Source of the DNA: JAPOKJ01 sp031421635
GTDB taxonomy: Bacteria > Pseudomonadota > Gammaproteobacteria > Burkholderiales > Burkholderiaceae_E
Reading direction: 5' to 3'
DNA: 64,000 bases
Assembly (NCBI GenBank): GCA_031421635.1
Contig: JANOPA010000064.1
Location: forward strand, 62,001 to 126,000
Every line of letters starts with the position of its first letter. Position 1 is the stretch's first letter. The notes under the pieces were generated by a model. The model was not told the DNA's origin, did no database searches, and saw only the letters and a program-made list of their open reading frames with translations. Positions 19,201-27,352 of this stretch are shown here, one piece after another. The position numbers and the translations under genes are program-made.

Positions 19201-19352
19201 GTCGTGGTGGTGAAGCGGTTGATATAAACGGCCTCGGCGTTTTTCCAAGGCTGAAGGAGTGTGAGTAGACATGCAAAGAGGACGCTGGTATTCACGAGCG
19301 ACTTTGCACTCAACCAGTTTAGGACTCTCTTAACTACTGAAGCAACCAACAT
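13218..19352 (-). CDS. Giant secreted DUF11/SdrD-B repeat protein, 2044 aa
   Basis: A 2044-aa exported surface-type protein. Residues 1-41 form a signal peptide ending KNAEA. Then come a roughly 350-residue DUF3344-like globular region, two DUF11 modules with KTVSPTGPVGVGQTLTYTI-type starts, and seven tandem repeats of about 130 aa beginning with P-x-x-x-K-[SA]-F and containing TDTLP, NTCGG and GSCTV motifs (about 14630-17390). Two SdrD-B/prealbumin-like modules follow (SGVVYGDTNANSMKDG, SGRIFTDNGMA), then a VIYRDTNCSA module and a last DUF11. No LPXTG, beta-barrel or PEP-CTERM anchor is seen; it ends abruptly in VSFSVQVNN. It is the last gene of the DUF11 operon. Adhesin or surface-fibre function is inferred from the domain types. 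Confidence 0.75.
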   Translation of the reverse strand: MLVASVVKRVLNWLSAKSLVNTSVLFACLLTLLQPWKNAEAVYINRFTTTTNGAITFVGNTLGLDGSAVAGTPGIQGSIGAFTSTDTSLTHGTYPAGTTNDWTKNGSTAMLAVPPGSTILYAELIWGGSYSYGGQDVSASIDTAVTFKTPSGTYSIAPNAATAQTLGTPLAAGTCSAGTYCRYVRSANVTGLVQIGQSGTYEVGGVPATVALEANNNGAGWTLAVVYSNSSLPPRNLTVFVGAEAGGASPTGVSGFCTNLSGPVKGRLLVSALEGDAVISGDTMRFGPNVGSMTSLSGPNNPTNNFFGSQINGDTGALNLGGTFGGSNHNAIAGTGVAGARQGYDITNVDISSSLVNSQTAAVAQGTTTQDQYIINALAIQIDVGAPKFPLTVKSANRTVTYVGDVVTYSINLDNTAGTANASNVFFTDTPPPGMSFVPGSVIVNGASQPSFNPVTGFSVGTVATGAIGTVSFQVQVNTIPAAPAPAQYANKAKWTFDFISCAGFAPEAGSVETTANIITAIRIEPTKTVSPTGPVGVGQTLTYTITVPNTGAANSTGTTLTDLIPSGTGYVAGSTTLNGVSVPDVSGNMPYVAGALINSPSLAAGVIGAGASAVIRFQVLVNPSPPAIITNTAAIDPDGAGPALTINVSAVNTPLTPPVVAKSFSPSTITANLPSTLTIQVSNANAQALTVLAFSDTLPAGMVIANPPNLSSTCPGGTPLAVAGGITLGLSNGSVASSGSCTVSASVTSASPGAYTNTIPVGAVSTANAGSNVAIATAQLTVLQGPTLNKSFSPSSIAPNGLSTLTISLVNPSTVAITGANLTDTLPVGVVVAATPAATSNCAGIFAPAAGATSVSLLGGVVAASNLCTMTVNVTSSTAGNYNNIIPAGSLVSSGGSNSSAASADLTVASPVISKSFLPDVVGVNVNSVLTFSLSNPTNVGATGVSFTDIFPSTPGAMSLTNTTFTNTCGGTVLNQTGGALAVGSTGVRLTGGAIPAAGTCTLTFNVRANAGGNYVNTIPIGGLTTTNIGNNSAQASATLSVGLPGVMKAFGTIAVPVYSFAAGTSVPLTIQITNPNGAALSLTTLTDVLPNGMQLFNTTTGNNCGGSITNATGGALAAGDTGVRLNGGSVAANSICTFSVNVTANVANTYLNTIPPGGLVTASGNNVFPASATVNVLSRPTISKSFSSTAISPTGTSTLTVTLTNANAETLTAANFTDTFPISPGAMTLANAVNTNTCGGTLTKPDNTSLAAGSPGVRLTGGNIPGNGSCQVIVSVTASTIGVYNNTVPVGGLSTANGGASLVAANASLTVSVQAPAISKAFAASPVGRNVPTRLTFNINNPNVALAMNGVSFTDALPASPGAMMVAPTPNVLVSGCGAGFTFTPTAGATSLSFSGGTIPSSSTCQVSVDIVASTAGTYNNTSGNVTSSNAGSGNVATATLRVLASPVVSKAFASSPISLGGVSAMTVTISNPNATDSLSGVAVNDAYPSGLFNAVAPNPQVTCSGGSSAAFTGGAASGTTVGLTSGSLAPGGFCSVTVNVTATQTGNIDNTTGAVSSTNAGNGNTALARLVVGVDVSGVVYGDTNANSMKDGAEAGTGLALYAKLVSGGTSVQVVTVNGSTGTYAFSAVAAGSYSIVIDNNATPSDITPTIPVGWIGTEAPTQIRALSVAGAHLSNLNFGLNSATRISGRIFTDNGMAAGIANDGVPNGGELGIAGVTVRLTNCSGTVYATTTSDGAGNYTLQVPLAVSSGVTLCVTQTAPSGYLETGGSLGTAAGAAGVYTRATGSISFNYTTGSSLTGLSFGNVPVNTLSTDGAQTALPGTAVTYPHTFVAGSGGQVTFSTSAVASPVIAGWSQVIYRDTNCSAQIDAGEPAISAPIAVNAGDQVCILVREFVPGGAPVGAQDMVTLTANFTYTNAAPALNAVLTRIDTTTVGTPSSSGLRLLKSVNLATALPGSTLIYTITYRNDSTGPLSTISINDTTPAFTTFVSATCPTPPANLTACTVSTAPVPGGVGTLVWTFTGTLAPASQGTVSFSVQVNN
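14630..17390 (-). repeat. Seven tandem DUF11-type repeats of about 390 bp
   Basis: Within the 2044-aa protein the motif P-x-[VI]-x-K-[SA]-F recurs with starts near 17390, 17000, 16630, 16230, 15815, 15410 and 15015. Each unit has about 125-135 residues with one or two Cys in conserved places (CGG and SCTV). The copies are divergent at the DNA level, suggesting old duplications rather than a recent expansion. Confidence 0.75.
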
Positions 19353-19368
19353 TTTCCACCCACTTATG

Positions 19369-19386
19369 ACGGTGATCGAGCACCGT
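19369..19386 (-). other. Hairpin between the OmpA-like and 2044-aa genes
   Basis: A perfect 6-bp inverted repeat (ACGGTG/CACCGT, 6-nt loop) lies in the 88-bp gap 19353-19440. No T-run follows in the minus-strand direction, so it is not a classical terminator. It might stabilise the upstream mRNA or slow readthrough. Confidence 0.35.
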
Positions 19387-19440
19387 TCTATCTTTATCTC
19401 CGACGCATCTCAATTCCATCGGCCACTGTTTTCCCGCACA

Positions 19441-20550
19441 CTATCGAGTCGCCTTCACGCGGACCTCAACCCTCCGATTCACCTGCAAACACGCACGCAA
19501 CTCCGAAGTAGCCCGGTCGCCAGAGCAAGTGACTAAGGGATCGCTCTCGCCTGCCCCTGCGACCTGTATCAAGCTCGCCGCGAAGCCCTCCTGAATCAGG
19601 AACTGCCGAATCGCCTGTGCTCGAGCCTCTGACATGCGCGAATTGTAAGCCGGGCTACCCAGGCGATCGGTATGACCCGTGATGAGTATCCGCTGGATGG
19701 TCTTGAACTGACGCAGCTTTGCGACAAACTCGCTCAGTAAACTTCTGGCCTCTGGCAACACACTTTCAAGTGAAGATTTGTCAAACGCGAAGAGTGCGTC
19801 AGTCGCCAAGTTGATCACCTCAGAGGGAGGGATGGCAACCAGCCTTTCCGCCTCGACTGCAGGCTTGGTGTCCACGGCAACCGGCGCTTCCACCGGTGCC
19901 AAAGCGGCACTCGAAGAAGCTTTCGCCGCCGCCGCAATTTTCACACAACGCTCGAGCTCCAAATCGATTCTCTGAACTTGAGACTCGACAATTTCGATAT
20001 AGGGCTTGGCGTGTCGCCAGCCCCCTTCGAGTTCCTCATGCCCAGCCCAAACGAGTTGTACTTCGCCCTGGGCAACCTTGCCTGCCACACAGGAAAACTC
20101 GGGATGTGACTGAAATTCTAAAAGCTTGGTCCAGAGATCCGGCCGAATCTTCTTGGCCCCTGGAACAATCACCGTCGTGCGATCAATGGCGCCTTCACCC
20201 ATCTCCATCCGCTTAATGAGCACAACGGCTTGTGCAAGCACATGCTCGACAATGCCACTACGGTCATTGTCGCTGTATTCTTCGGTTGCGAAATCGAGCC
20301 AGGCTGTAGCTTTACTCAAAAAATAGTCGTCTGCAGGTCGGCCTTTTGCATTGAGCAAACCGAGTCTAGCCTGCAAACTCGCCATGTATTTACGATCAGC
20401 CAGGATCACGCCATCGGTGATACGGCTTTGCTGCGCATTGGCACTGGGCAACTGATCTTGCGACGGCGACGCGGGGCCTGTTGAAGAGCATGCCGCCACA
20501 CTACAAATCAACAGTGTAAGAAGGGCTAATTTGGCGTTTCTAGAGTTCAT
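19441..20550 (-). CDS. OmpA-family lipoprotein of the DUF11 operon
   Basis: A 369-aa outer-membrane lipoprotein. The signal peptide ends in a lipobox CSVAAC with Cys21. The middle (about residues 45-210) is helical with no recognised domain. The C-terminal OmpA-like peptidoglycan-binding domain (about 255-369) shows FAFDKSSL, ILITGHTDRLGS, SEARAQAIRQFL and NRRVEVRV. It would tie the outer membrane to the cell wall. Its place between two giant exported repeat proteins suggests it anchors or helps assemble them; this is inference. The gap to the 2225-aa gene is only 39 bp. Confidence 0.82.
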   Translation of the reverse strand: MNSRNAKLALLTLLICSVAACSSTGPASPSQDQLPSANAQQSRITDGVILADRKYMASLQARLGLLNAKGRPADDYFLSKATAWLDFATEEYSDNDRSGIVEHVLAQAVVLIKRMEMGEGAIDRTTVIVPGAKKIRPDLWTKLLEFQSHPEFSCVAGKVAQGEVQLVWAGHEELEGGWRHAKPYIEIVESQVQRIDLELERCVKIAAAAKASSSAALAPVEAPVAVDTKPAVEAERLVAIPPSEVINLATDALFAFDKSSLESVLPEARSLLSEFVAKLRQFKTIQRILITGHTDRLGSPAYNSRMSEARAQAIRQFLIQEGFAASLIQVAGAGESDPLVTCSGDRATSELRACLQVNRRVEVRVKATR

Positions 20551-20589
20551 GACCTTAATGCCTATAGTGTCGTTCTTTGGCGTTCGTTG

Positions 20590-23500
20590 CTAGTTCTTCT
20601 TGAAGGTATCTTCGTCGAACTTGAAGCGTAGACGAAGGAAGAAGCCCTTGTCGCTCTGCGCGCTCGGTGCCAAATCTGGGTCGCGATAACCCATAAAGTT
20701 GTAGCCGACAGAAAGCCAGGTGTTGCTACGCATGAGATACCCAACTTCCAGACCGAGTCCTTTTTGAGATACACCGGTCTCGTGACTTCGCAGGGCTGAG
20801 GCGATCGCACTCACATCCCAGCGTTCAGAAACATCCCAGGTCGCCCTGGCACCCAGAAGACTGATATGACTATTGGTTGGAATTCCGGTGATGGTTTCGT
20901 TCGCCCACTTTGTTGCATACTGCCCGTTGATGACGAGACTGCGTTGCGGCTGGTAGTTGAAATGGGCAGACCCTATCCAGACATTGCGGTAAGCGTTTGT
21001 CGCCAGCGCAGCCGTGTCGCTTTCCCGCTTTTTCTCAATCATTGCAAGCGCGTCGAACTGATTGGTATCGGTTTGACGGTAGGCCAGGCCCACTCGCAAT
21101 CGTTGCAAAACGCGATCACTCGCCGCCGTTGAGCTCGTCGTAGTTGTGACTTCCTTAGCCTCAATATGATTCCAGACATGTCGACCCAGGAACGTCCAGT
21201 TCCGATTGACTTTAACGGCGGCATCTGCAGTATGCAAGAAGGAGCGGCTCGCAAAGGCGTCGCGCAACTCGAGGCGGGTACTGCCCTTCCACAATTCGCT
21301 GGCGGTGTAATCAAGGCCGAGGCCAAGCGCCTGCGCTTCTAGATCCTTACTGCCGCTAAGTGACTTGATTCTTTCAACATTGGTATTCAAGCGTAAGCCG
21401 GGCGACAGCGCAAAAACATTACGCAGTCCAATGGCAGCCTCGGTGGTACGTTCGCCAAAAGAATCGCGGCCACGGTATTCACTGAATAAAGTCCCGTTAG
21501 CCATATATTCACTGCTAATACCGAGCACCGTGGCATTGGTGCGTTGAATGTTGTTCAGGGCAAAAGCCCCTTGCAAACTCGATTGAAACTCGTGCCGTGC
21601 ATAAACTTTGCCACGCCCCGCAAACTGATATTCGCCGCCGACTGCGACCAGTCGTTTACTGGAATCACTAAGATCCTGCTCGGCCTCGCCGTACACGCTG
21701 GCCGTGGGCAAGCCCGGTATCTGCGAGGTCGCTTTAATACGTACACTGGTCAAGTCGGTTCTAGACGGGATCGCGCTGTTGGCGGTCGACGTCGTACCAG
21801 AGGCGGTGGTGCTCGCACCGGGAGCGGCGGGTATAGTCGCGCCAGTCGTTGTCGTTCCTGACATTGTCGTTCCTGTCGTCGCCGAAGTAGCAGAGGAGGT
21901 ATTGGTCGGCACTTGTTCAGTAACGCGGCGCACACCGATCTCGATCTTGGCCGTAGTACCAATCGCCTTTTCGAAATTAAGCAAGAGGCCATCGCGACGT
22001 GCTTCAGTAGCAACATCCTTGGTATGCAGAGCCTCGGCAGCGAATAGCAAGCCAGGCTTGAAGGTATAGGCCGCGCGCGCTGACAGTTCTTCACGTCCAG
22101 GTCGAAGAATCGAGCCTGGATTATCAAATCCGATATTCGATTTGGCGGCGACCATTCTTACTTTGAGCTGAATTCCATCATGGCTATACTCGATACGCTC
22201 GGCGATGCCGCGCGTACCATCGGCCTTGGTGGTCACTGCCGCCTCGGCGGTCAGAATTGATCGCTCCGCAAATTGATAACTCAGGTTCACTCCCTCCATG
22301 CGGGTGAAGGTCTCTGGAATCGGATTCATATTTCGCACAAAATTCGCACCCACCGTCAGCGCTGGACTCAACTTGACACTGGCGCTTGAGCCGTACACCC
22401 AGAACGCTTGACCGCCCTGATCAATTTCAATGGTCACCCGAATACTGTTAGGGTTCAAGAATTGATCGACACTGGCCTGCGGCCCGCGTAACAATAGACG
22501 ACCACTGAGTGGCTCAAAGGCATAGTCGACAAAACGCGACAACACGGTGGAGCGCAAAACAATGCCAGGTTGGTTGCGGTCTCGAGTAAGCAACTCAACT
22601 TTCTCACTGTTATAGAGAGCCGTCGTCAGACTAAGATCAAAAGGCCCTGAAGTACCATCGGCACTGAACTCCTTAATCACCTGGCGAGTCGTATCGCGGC
22701 TCGCAAAACTGTCGATGATGACGCCATTGCTTTCGTAATGATGCTTCACTCCCGTCAATGAGCGCTGGTACTGAGCCAGACGCTGAGCGGGATTGAAATT
22801 GCTGGTGGTGTAGTCACCCCAGAGCAAGTAGGACTTGTTTTTGTCAACCCGTAAATACAAGCGGCTTGTCGATTGCGCATCGAAGCCTTTGATCGAAGAG
22901 TCGCCATAGACTGGATAGAACTCGTCGGGTCGAATGTCGCGAAACAAACGCTCGCCGACTTCTTTGTCGGAATCGTACGCCAGTGTCAACAAGTACTCAC
23001 CCTTGACTTTGCCTTTGAGGAAGAAGGCCGCGCGTGCCGCTGCGAACGTCTTGCCGTTAGCACTCTCCCGGGAGAATTGACGAAGCTCTTGTTCAAAGCC
23101 GTCACGGGCACGCACCGGTTGAACGCTGCCTGGTTTGAGGTTACGCAAATTTAAGATGCCTTCGATTACCCCTGAGCCTATCAAGGGACGCAGCTCAGGT
23201 AAAAACGCCAAGCGGCGCTCTGCGCTCAAAATTCCGCTGCTGACTCGAAGCGAAGCATCAACCGGGGAGAGCGGTGGTAGCAGTTCAAACTCGGCACGAC
23301 CACCTTGTACAAAGGTCTGTACACCTGGTTCATTCGGATTGACATCTTTGACATTCCATCGCCCAATCGAAGCTTCAAGCGTGATCGGTGTGCGCGCGCT
23401 TACCGGTACTCCTTTGTTATCGGTGATGCGCACCACAATCTTGGCAGGTGTTACGCCATCGGCAATAGCCACGCCCGCAGTCGGCAAATCGATCTCAATT

Positions 23501-26500
23501 CGACCTGGTTGATCCGGTGCAACTAAACTTAGCGATTGTTCGCCGCGAGAGTTTCCAAAGCCATCGACTTGCTTAAGTTCAATCAGGTTTTTGCCCGCGC
23601 TCAAAGGCACACCAATGTATTCGCGATAAAGAAGCTGTTTTTCCGAGACTTCAGAGCGAACGCCGATACGGGCATCGGGCACCTCCCGGCCGTTGACCAA
23701 GAGCTTCAAGGTCGCCCCCATCGTACCCTTGATACGGATATTGGTCTGGGCAAATGGCAGAGTGTCGCCATCCTTAAAGTCGAGGATCGCCAGACTGTTG
23801 TCGCTGTTCGTCAATCGTTCCTGAAGACTCTCCGAGACGACGGACGGAGCTTGCGGTTGCGGAACGCTCGCAGTGATCGAGGTCGAGGGCAACACGTTTA
23901 GGCCAGGCAGCGCTGGAGTCCCCAAGCTTGAGGCCAGCATGGGCACTGAGCCCAATGCGCCCATACCGCTGGGCGGTAGTATTGGCGCGCCGAGCAGGCC
24001 ACTTGCAGGAAGTGCTTTCGGGTCGGTCGGAGCCAATACCTTACCTTCAGGGTCGAGCTTTAACTGTAGTGCGCGATCTACTTCGATGGAGAATATCTCG
24101 CCTTTGGCCCGACGCGCCTTGACATCGGCCAGAACCTCGGGCGAACAACTAAATTCAGCGAAATCCGCACGGTGTAATTCACCGTTCTTCAGGTCGATGA
24201 AGCGGCTTTGTCCGTCCAAGGCATGACGATTTGAAATCGAGGTCAGGCGCGCCGATCTCGGCAAGGTCAGACGATCCACTTTTAAAACATGGGTCCGTGC
24301 AGCCAAGCCTGCGAAGCTGAATTTACCCTCAGAATCGGTCACTACATAGGAGCCGTTCTCCAAATAGAGGCGGACTCCTGGGATGCCGAGCTCTTCGGTA
24401 TCCTGAACATGATTATGGTTGCAATCGACATAGAACTTGCCGAGCACAATGCCTCTTGAGCTGAATACACCACCGGTCACCGCGACCTTAGCGGCCGCTG
24501 TGTTGGAAGTAGCATTGCCACTTCGTGCATAGGCTCGATTAATACCATCACCTAATTGCGCGCCAGGGCCGAGTACGGCGATGTAGCTGAGCGTGCGGCT
24601 CGCATCGGCAGCAAGATCACCAATGCTTGGAAAGCGTAGAAGCTTTGATCCATCACGCACAGGATCGGAAATTTTTTGACCATCCAAAAAGGCGGAACCC
24701 GCGACGAAACTGAAACCGGTCGGAAATTGATCAATCAATTGCACCTGGGGGAAAAGCGCTTTCCCGCTATTTCTGACTTTGACTGTAAAGAGTACCGCGT
24801 CTCCGATCTCGGCCGTGCCACGATTGGCGGTCTTGTCGACTAACAATCCTGGACGCACCATTGAGAGAGGATCCAGAGGAATATGGTTATTGACGATCTC
24901 GGGATCTGTATTGATGTCCAAGTTGAAGGCAAGGTAGTAGGTCGTATCTTGCCCAAGCGAGGGTGCAGTGCCGACATTGGCGGGCTGAATGGAAAATGCT
25001 GAACCTCTGGGTGCTAAGCCAGTGGGGTCCAGACAACCGGGAGTCCCGCAGTTGAGCGAACTCGCTGGCAGCAGCACTTGTGAGGTTCCAGGAGAATAAT
25101 TGGCGGGCGCTGTCACCACAATGCGATATACGCCCACAGGTGCGCCATCCAGAAGAATGTACTGATAGATGCCGGAGCTTCCGGTTGATTGTTCAACGTT
25201 GCCCACGCCGCCAAGCAGATGTTCGGCGGGATTAAAACCGGGCGGGCCTTCGAAGCGAACAATAGCGCCGGGTACTGGCTGCCGGGTGACCGAATCATAA
25301 ATCACACCTGACGGGTCGAGGCGCAAGTTTTGACGAACCACATTTAAGCCAGGGGTAAGCGTCAACCCTGTGATTGCACCTTTGGACACCACCCCAGTTG
25401 AGGTAGGGTTTGGCTGACCGATCTCGCCATTCACCGGTGAGCCTGCCACTGGGGTACTGCCACCGGCATAGCGGAACATCAGCTTAAAGGACAATCCCGG
25501 TGCCAGGTTATTGAGCGTGTATGTGCCATCTGATGCTGTCAATGTACGTGCCACCACGACACCAGCGCTATCAAGCAACTCCACAATCATGCCCACGCCG
25601 GGTGGCTCGCTAGAGTCCCTCACCCCGTTGTGGTTGAGGTCAAACCATGCGAAGCCGGCGATTGAGGCACTGGCACCCACTTGAACCGTGTCGCTTGCCG
25701 AGTTGTTGGTGGCGGACGTAGGAACCTCACCTCCCCCCGAAACGGCTGCACGATTCGTGACCGAAGTACCGCCTAGCAAGGCCTCCGGCCGCACGGCAAT
25801 CACCAAGGGGTTAATGCTTTGTTGACCATTCGGAATCAGAGCCGGATTTTGGCAACGCACGGTCTCACCTGTCACGGTGCCCGGATTGGCGGGGCCAACG
25901 ATGCTGCAAGCCCAACCGTTTGCGCCGCCAGTAGGAAGTAGCGCGGCCTCAACGACCATACCAAAGGGCATGGTGTCTGTAACCACGACCGGATCTGTCG
26001 TAGGCCCGCTGCCAATATTACTGACATCAAACAGGTAGCGGCCACGCACGCCTACCGAGAACGCGCCACTATTGCGTTTAACCATCACAAGGTCAGGTCC
26101 CTCGGCCAGCACACGGTAGTAGGTCGTATTGTTGCTTGCCCCCAACTGTTGGCCAATACCATCTTGATAACTCACTGCCACCGCATTGGTCGTTTTTGTA
26201 ATACCCGGCAATAGACCAGCCTTGACATCCGCTTTGAAAGTCAACAAGCCCGAACTGCCTGCCGGTACCGAAGCAATGACGGCAGAAACGGTAGTTACGG
26301 CACTCGTGCCAGCACCAACCACTGAGGCAGTGTAGTTAATTCCAGTGCCGTCTCCACCAGGCGCATCGCTTAGCGCTTGGCCTTGCCAATTTCCCGAGCC
26401 CGCAACGTACTGCAGTCCCGTAGTGTCATAGGCCGGCGCGGCATGAGGAGCGCCGATAATATCCGTGAGTGTTACGGCGGTTGCCGTTGAATTACCGATG

Positions 26501-27267
26501 TTGCTATAGGTTAAGGTGATGGTCAGTCCGGCATTAGGCGATGGGCCCGCCGAGACGGAAAAGGCCTTGCTAACCACCACAATCGCATTATTGGTGATCG
26601 TGACAGTATCAACATTCGTTTGCTGTGGAGCGCCACCGGACGAAGGCGCAGCAATGATGGTGAAGCGATCTTCTTGCGACAGACCGGCGCTCGCTGGAAC
26701 CTTGGCGATGGCCAGAAACTGAAAGGTTTCACCAGGCTGCAACACGGGCGTCACCGTGAGGGGGGTCGCTGAGTCGGCTACACCATCGCTATTGGCATCG
26801 GCAAACATCTGTACCGAACTAAACGCAAAGGTTCCGGGATAGCTATCCTGAAGGAGAAGTGCAAAGCTCTCTGCCGAATTACCAGAGTTGATAACCGCAT
26901 GTTGGAATCTGACAGTAGCTCCTTGAGCAGACGTCAAATTTTGAGAATTCTGAAGAGTAAAGGCGACCGATTTTGCAACCGGCGCCGTTACTAAATTGGA
27001 ATCAAGTCTTTCAGCACGACCGCTGGCCGTATCCACAAAGGTCGCGCTGGCTTGATTATTGATCGGAAATCCGACCGCGGGACCCGCATTGGCCTGCGGT
27101 AGATAGATAGCCGCCGTGAGACCTACCGTAAGGGACAGACTATTTTGTAGGCCCTTTGTGAGGCTTCTTGTAAGTCCTCTGGTCACCTCTCTGAAAAAGC
27201 AATTTGCCGGCGCGAAAACGCGGAGACAAGCGCTTGTTTTAAGGAGACTGAACAACGGGGCTTTCAC
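20590..27267 (-). CDS. Giant DUF11/SdrD-B protein with C-terminal beta-barrel-like region, 2225 aa
   Basis: A 2225-aa exported protein. The GTG 27267 start gives a long signal region with cleavage after LPQANA (residue 61); an internal GTG at residue 29 would give a more normal 33-residue signal. The mature N-terminus (INNQASATFVDTASG) matches that of the 926-aa protein. DUF11-like modules follow, an SdrD-B module (IAGFAWFDLNHNGVRDSSEPPG), a carboxypeptidase-regulatory-like segment and more Ig-like modules up to about residue 1390. The last ~835 residues alternate hydrophobic and polar residues with YGD, YLLWGDY and GLGLDYTAS-type strands, as in an outer-membrane beta-barrel, ending near FFLRLRFKF. 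A passenger-plus-barrel arrangement is inferred; this is not a classical type V autotransporter. Confidence 0.72.
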   Translation of the reverse strand: MKAPLFSLLKTSACLRVFAPANCFFREVTRGLTRSLTKGLQNSLSLTVGLTAAIYLPQANAGPAVGFPINNQASATFVDTASGRAERLDSNLVTAPVAKSVAFTLQNSQNLTSAQGATVRFQHAVINSGNSAESFALLLQDSYPGTFAFSSVQMFADANSDGVADSATPLTVTPVLQPGETFQFLAIAKVPASAGLSQEDRFTIIAAPSSGGAPQQTNVDTVTITNNAIVVVSKAFSVSAGPSPNAGLTITLTYSNIGNSTATAVTLTDIIGAPHAAPAYDTTGLQYVAGSGNWQGQALSDAPGGDGTGINYTASVVGAGTSAVTTVSAVIASVPAGSSGLLTFKADVKAGLLPGITKTTNAVAVSYQDGIGQQLGASNNTTYYRVLAEGPDLVMVKRNSGAFSVGVRGRYLFDVSNIGSGPTTDPVVVTDTMPFGMVVEAALLPTGGANGWACSIVGPANPGTVTGETVRCQNPALIPNGQQSINPLVIAVRPEALLGGTSVTNRAAVSGGGEVPTSATNNSASDTVQVGASASIAGFAWFDLNHNGVRDSSEPPGVGMIVELLDSAGVVVARTLTASDGTYTLNNLAPGLSFKLMFRYAGGSTPVAGSPVNGEIGQPNPTSTGVVSKGAITGLTLTPGLNVVRQNLRLDPSGVIYDSVTRQPVPGAIVRFEGPPGFNPAEHLLGGVGNVEQSTGSSGIYQYILLDGAPVGVYRIVVTAPANYSPGTSQVLLPASSLNCGTPGCLDPTGLAPRGSAFSIQPANVGTAPSLGQDTTYYLAFNLDINTDPEIVNNHIPLDPLSMVRPGLLVDKTANRGTAEIGDAVLFTVKVRNSGKALFPQVQLIDQFPTGFSFVAGSAFLDGQKISDPVRDGSKLLRFPSIGDLAADASRTLSYIAVLGPGAQLGDGINRAYARSGNATSNTAAAKVAVTGGVFSSRGIVLGKFYVDCNHNHVQDTEELGIPGVRLYLENGSYVVTDSEGKFSFAGLAARTHVLKVDRLTLPRSARLTSISNRHALDGQSRFIDLKNGELHRADFAEFSCSPEVLADVKARRAKGEIFSIEVDRALQLKLDPEGKVLAPTDPKALPASGLLGAPILPPSGMGALGSVPMLASSLGTPALPGLNVLPSTSITASVPQPQAPSVVSESLQERLTNSDNSLAILDFKDGDTLPFAQTNIRIKGTMGATLKLLVNGREVPDARIGVRSEVSEKQLLYREYIGVPLSAGKNLIELKQVDGFGNSRGEQSLSLVAPDQPGRIEIDLPTAGVAIADGVTPAKIVVRITDNKGVPVSARTPITLEASIGRWNVKDVNPNEPGVQTFVQGGRAEFELLPPLSPVDASLRVSSGILSAERRLAFLPELRPLIGSGVIEGILNLRNLKPGSVQPVRARDGFEQELRQFSRESANGKTFAAARAAFFLKGKVKGEYLLTLAYDSDKEVGERLFRDIRPDEFYPVYGDSSIKGFDAQSTSRLYLRVDKNKSYLLWGDYTTSNFNPAQRLAQYQRSLTGVKHHYESNGVIIDSFASRDTTRQVIKEFSADGTSGPFDLSLTTALYNSEKVELLTRDRNQPGIVLRSTVLSRFVDYAFEPLSGRLLLRGPQASVDQFLNPNSIRVTIEIDQGGQAFWVYGSSASVKLSPALTVGANFVRNMNPIPETFTRMEGVNLSYQFAERSILTAEAAVTTKADGTRGIAERIEYSHDGIQLKVRMVAAKSNIGFDNPGSILRPGREELSARAAYTFKPGLLFAAEALHTKDVATEARRDGLLLNFEKAIGTTAKIEIGVRRVTEQVPTNTSSATSATTGTTMSGTTTTGATIPAAPGASTTASGTTSTANSAIPSRTDLTSVRIKATSQIPGLPTASVYGEAEQDLSDSSKRLVAVGGEYQFAGRGKVYARHEFQSSLQGAFALNNIQRTNATVLGISSEYMANGTLFSEYRGRDSFGERTTEAAIGLRNVFALSPGLRLNTNVERIKSLSGSKDLEAQALGLGLDYTASELWKGSTRLELRDAFASRSFLHTADAAVKVNRNWTFLGRHVWNHIEAKEVTTTTSSTAASDRVLQRLRVGLAYRQTDTNQFDALAMIEKKRESDTAALATNAYRNVWIGSAHFNYQPQRSLVINGQYATKWANETITGIPTNSHISLLGARATWDVSERWDVSAIASALRSHETGVSQKGLGLEVGYLMRSNTWLSVGYNFMGYRDPDLAPSAQSDKGFFLRLRFKFDEDTFKKN

Positions 27268-27297
27268 TGCCTATTTTTCTTTTTCGAACCTGGAATC

Positions 27298-27335
27298 AAA
27301 AAACACCCAGGGCTCGCTTCTTTCTGTAGCGAGCC
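27298..27335 (-). terminator. Intrinsic terminator inside the DUF11 operon
   Basis: In the minus-strand transcript a perfect 8-bp stem GGCTCGCT/AGCGAGCC with a 9-nt loop is followed, after CTGGGTG, by six T residues (plus-strand A's 27298-27303). It lies just past the stop of the 926-aa gene and before the 2225-aa gene, so it should reduce expression of the downstream giant genes relative to the two upstream ones. Confidence 0.7.
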
Positions 27336-27352
27336 ACTGAGTACGAGTCGAT

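Noticed and set aside
13222..19268. Plus-strand open frames of 60-135 codons inside the 2044-aa gene
   Set aside because: They are antisense shadows of a repetitive Thr/Ala/Gly-rich coding sequence with no homology or ribosome-binding sites.
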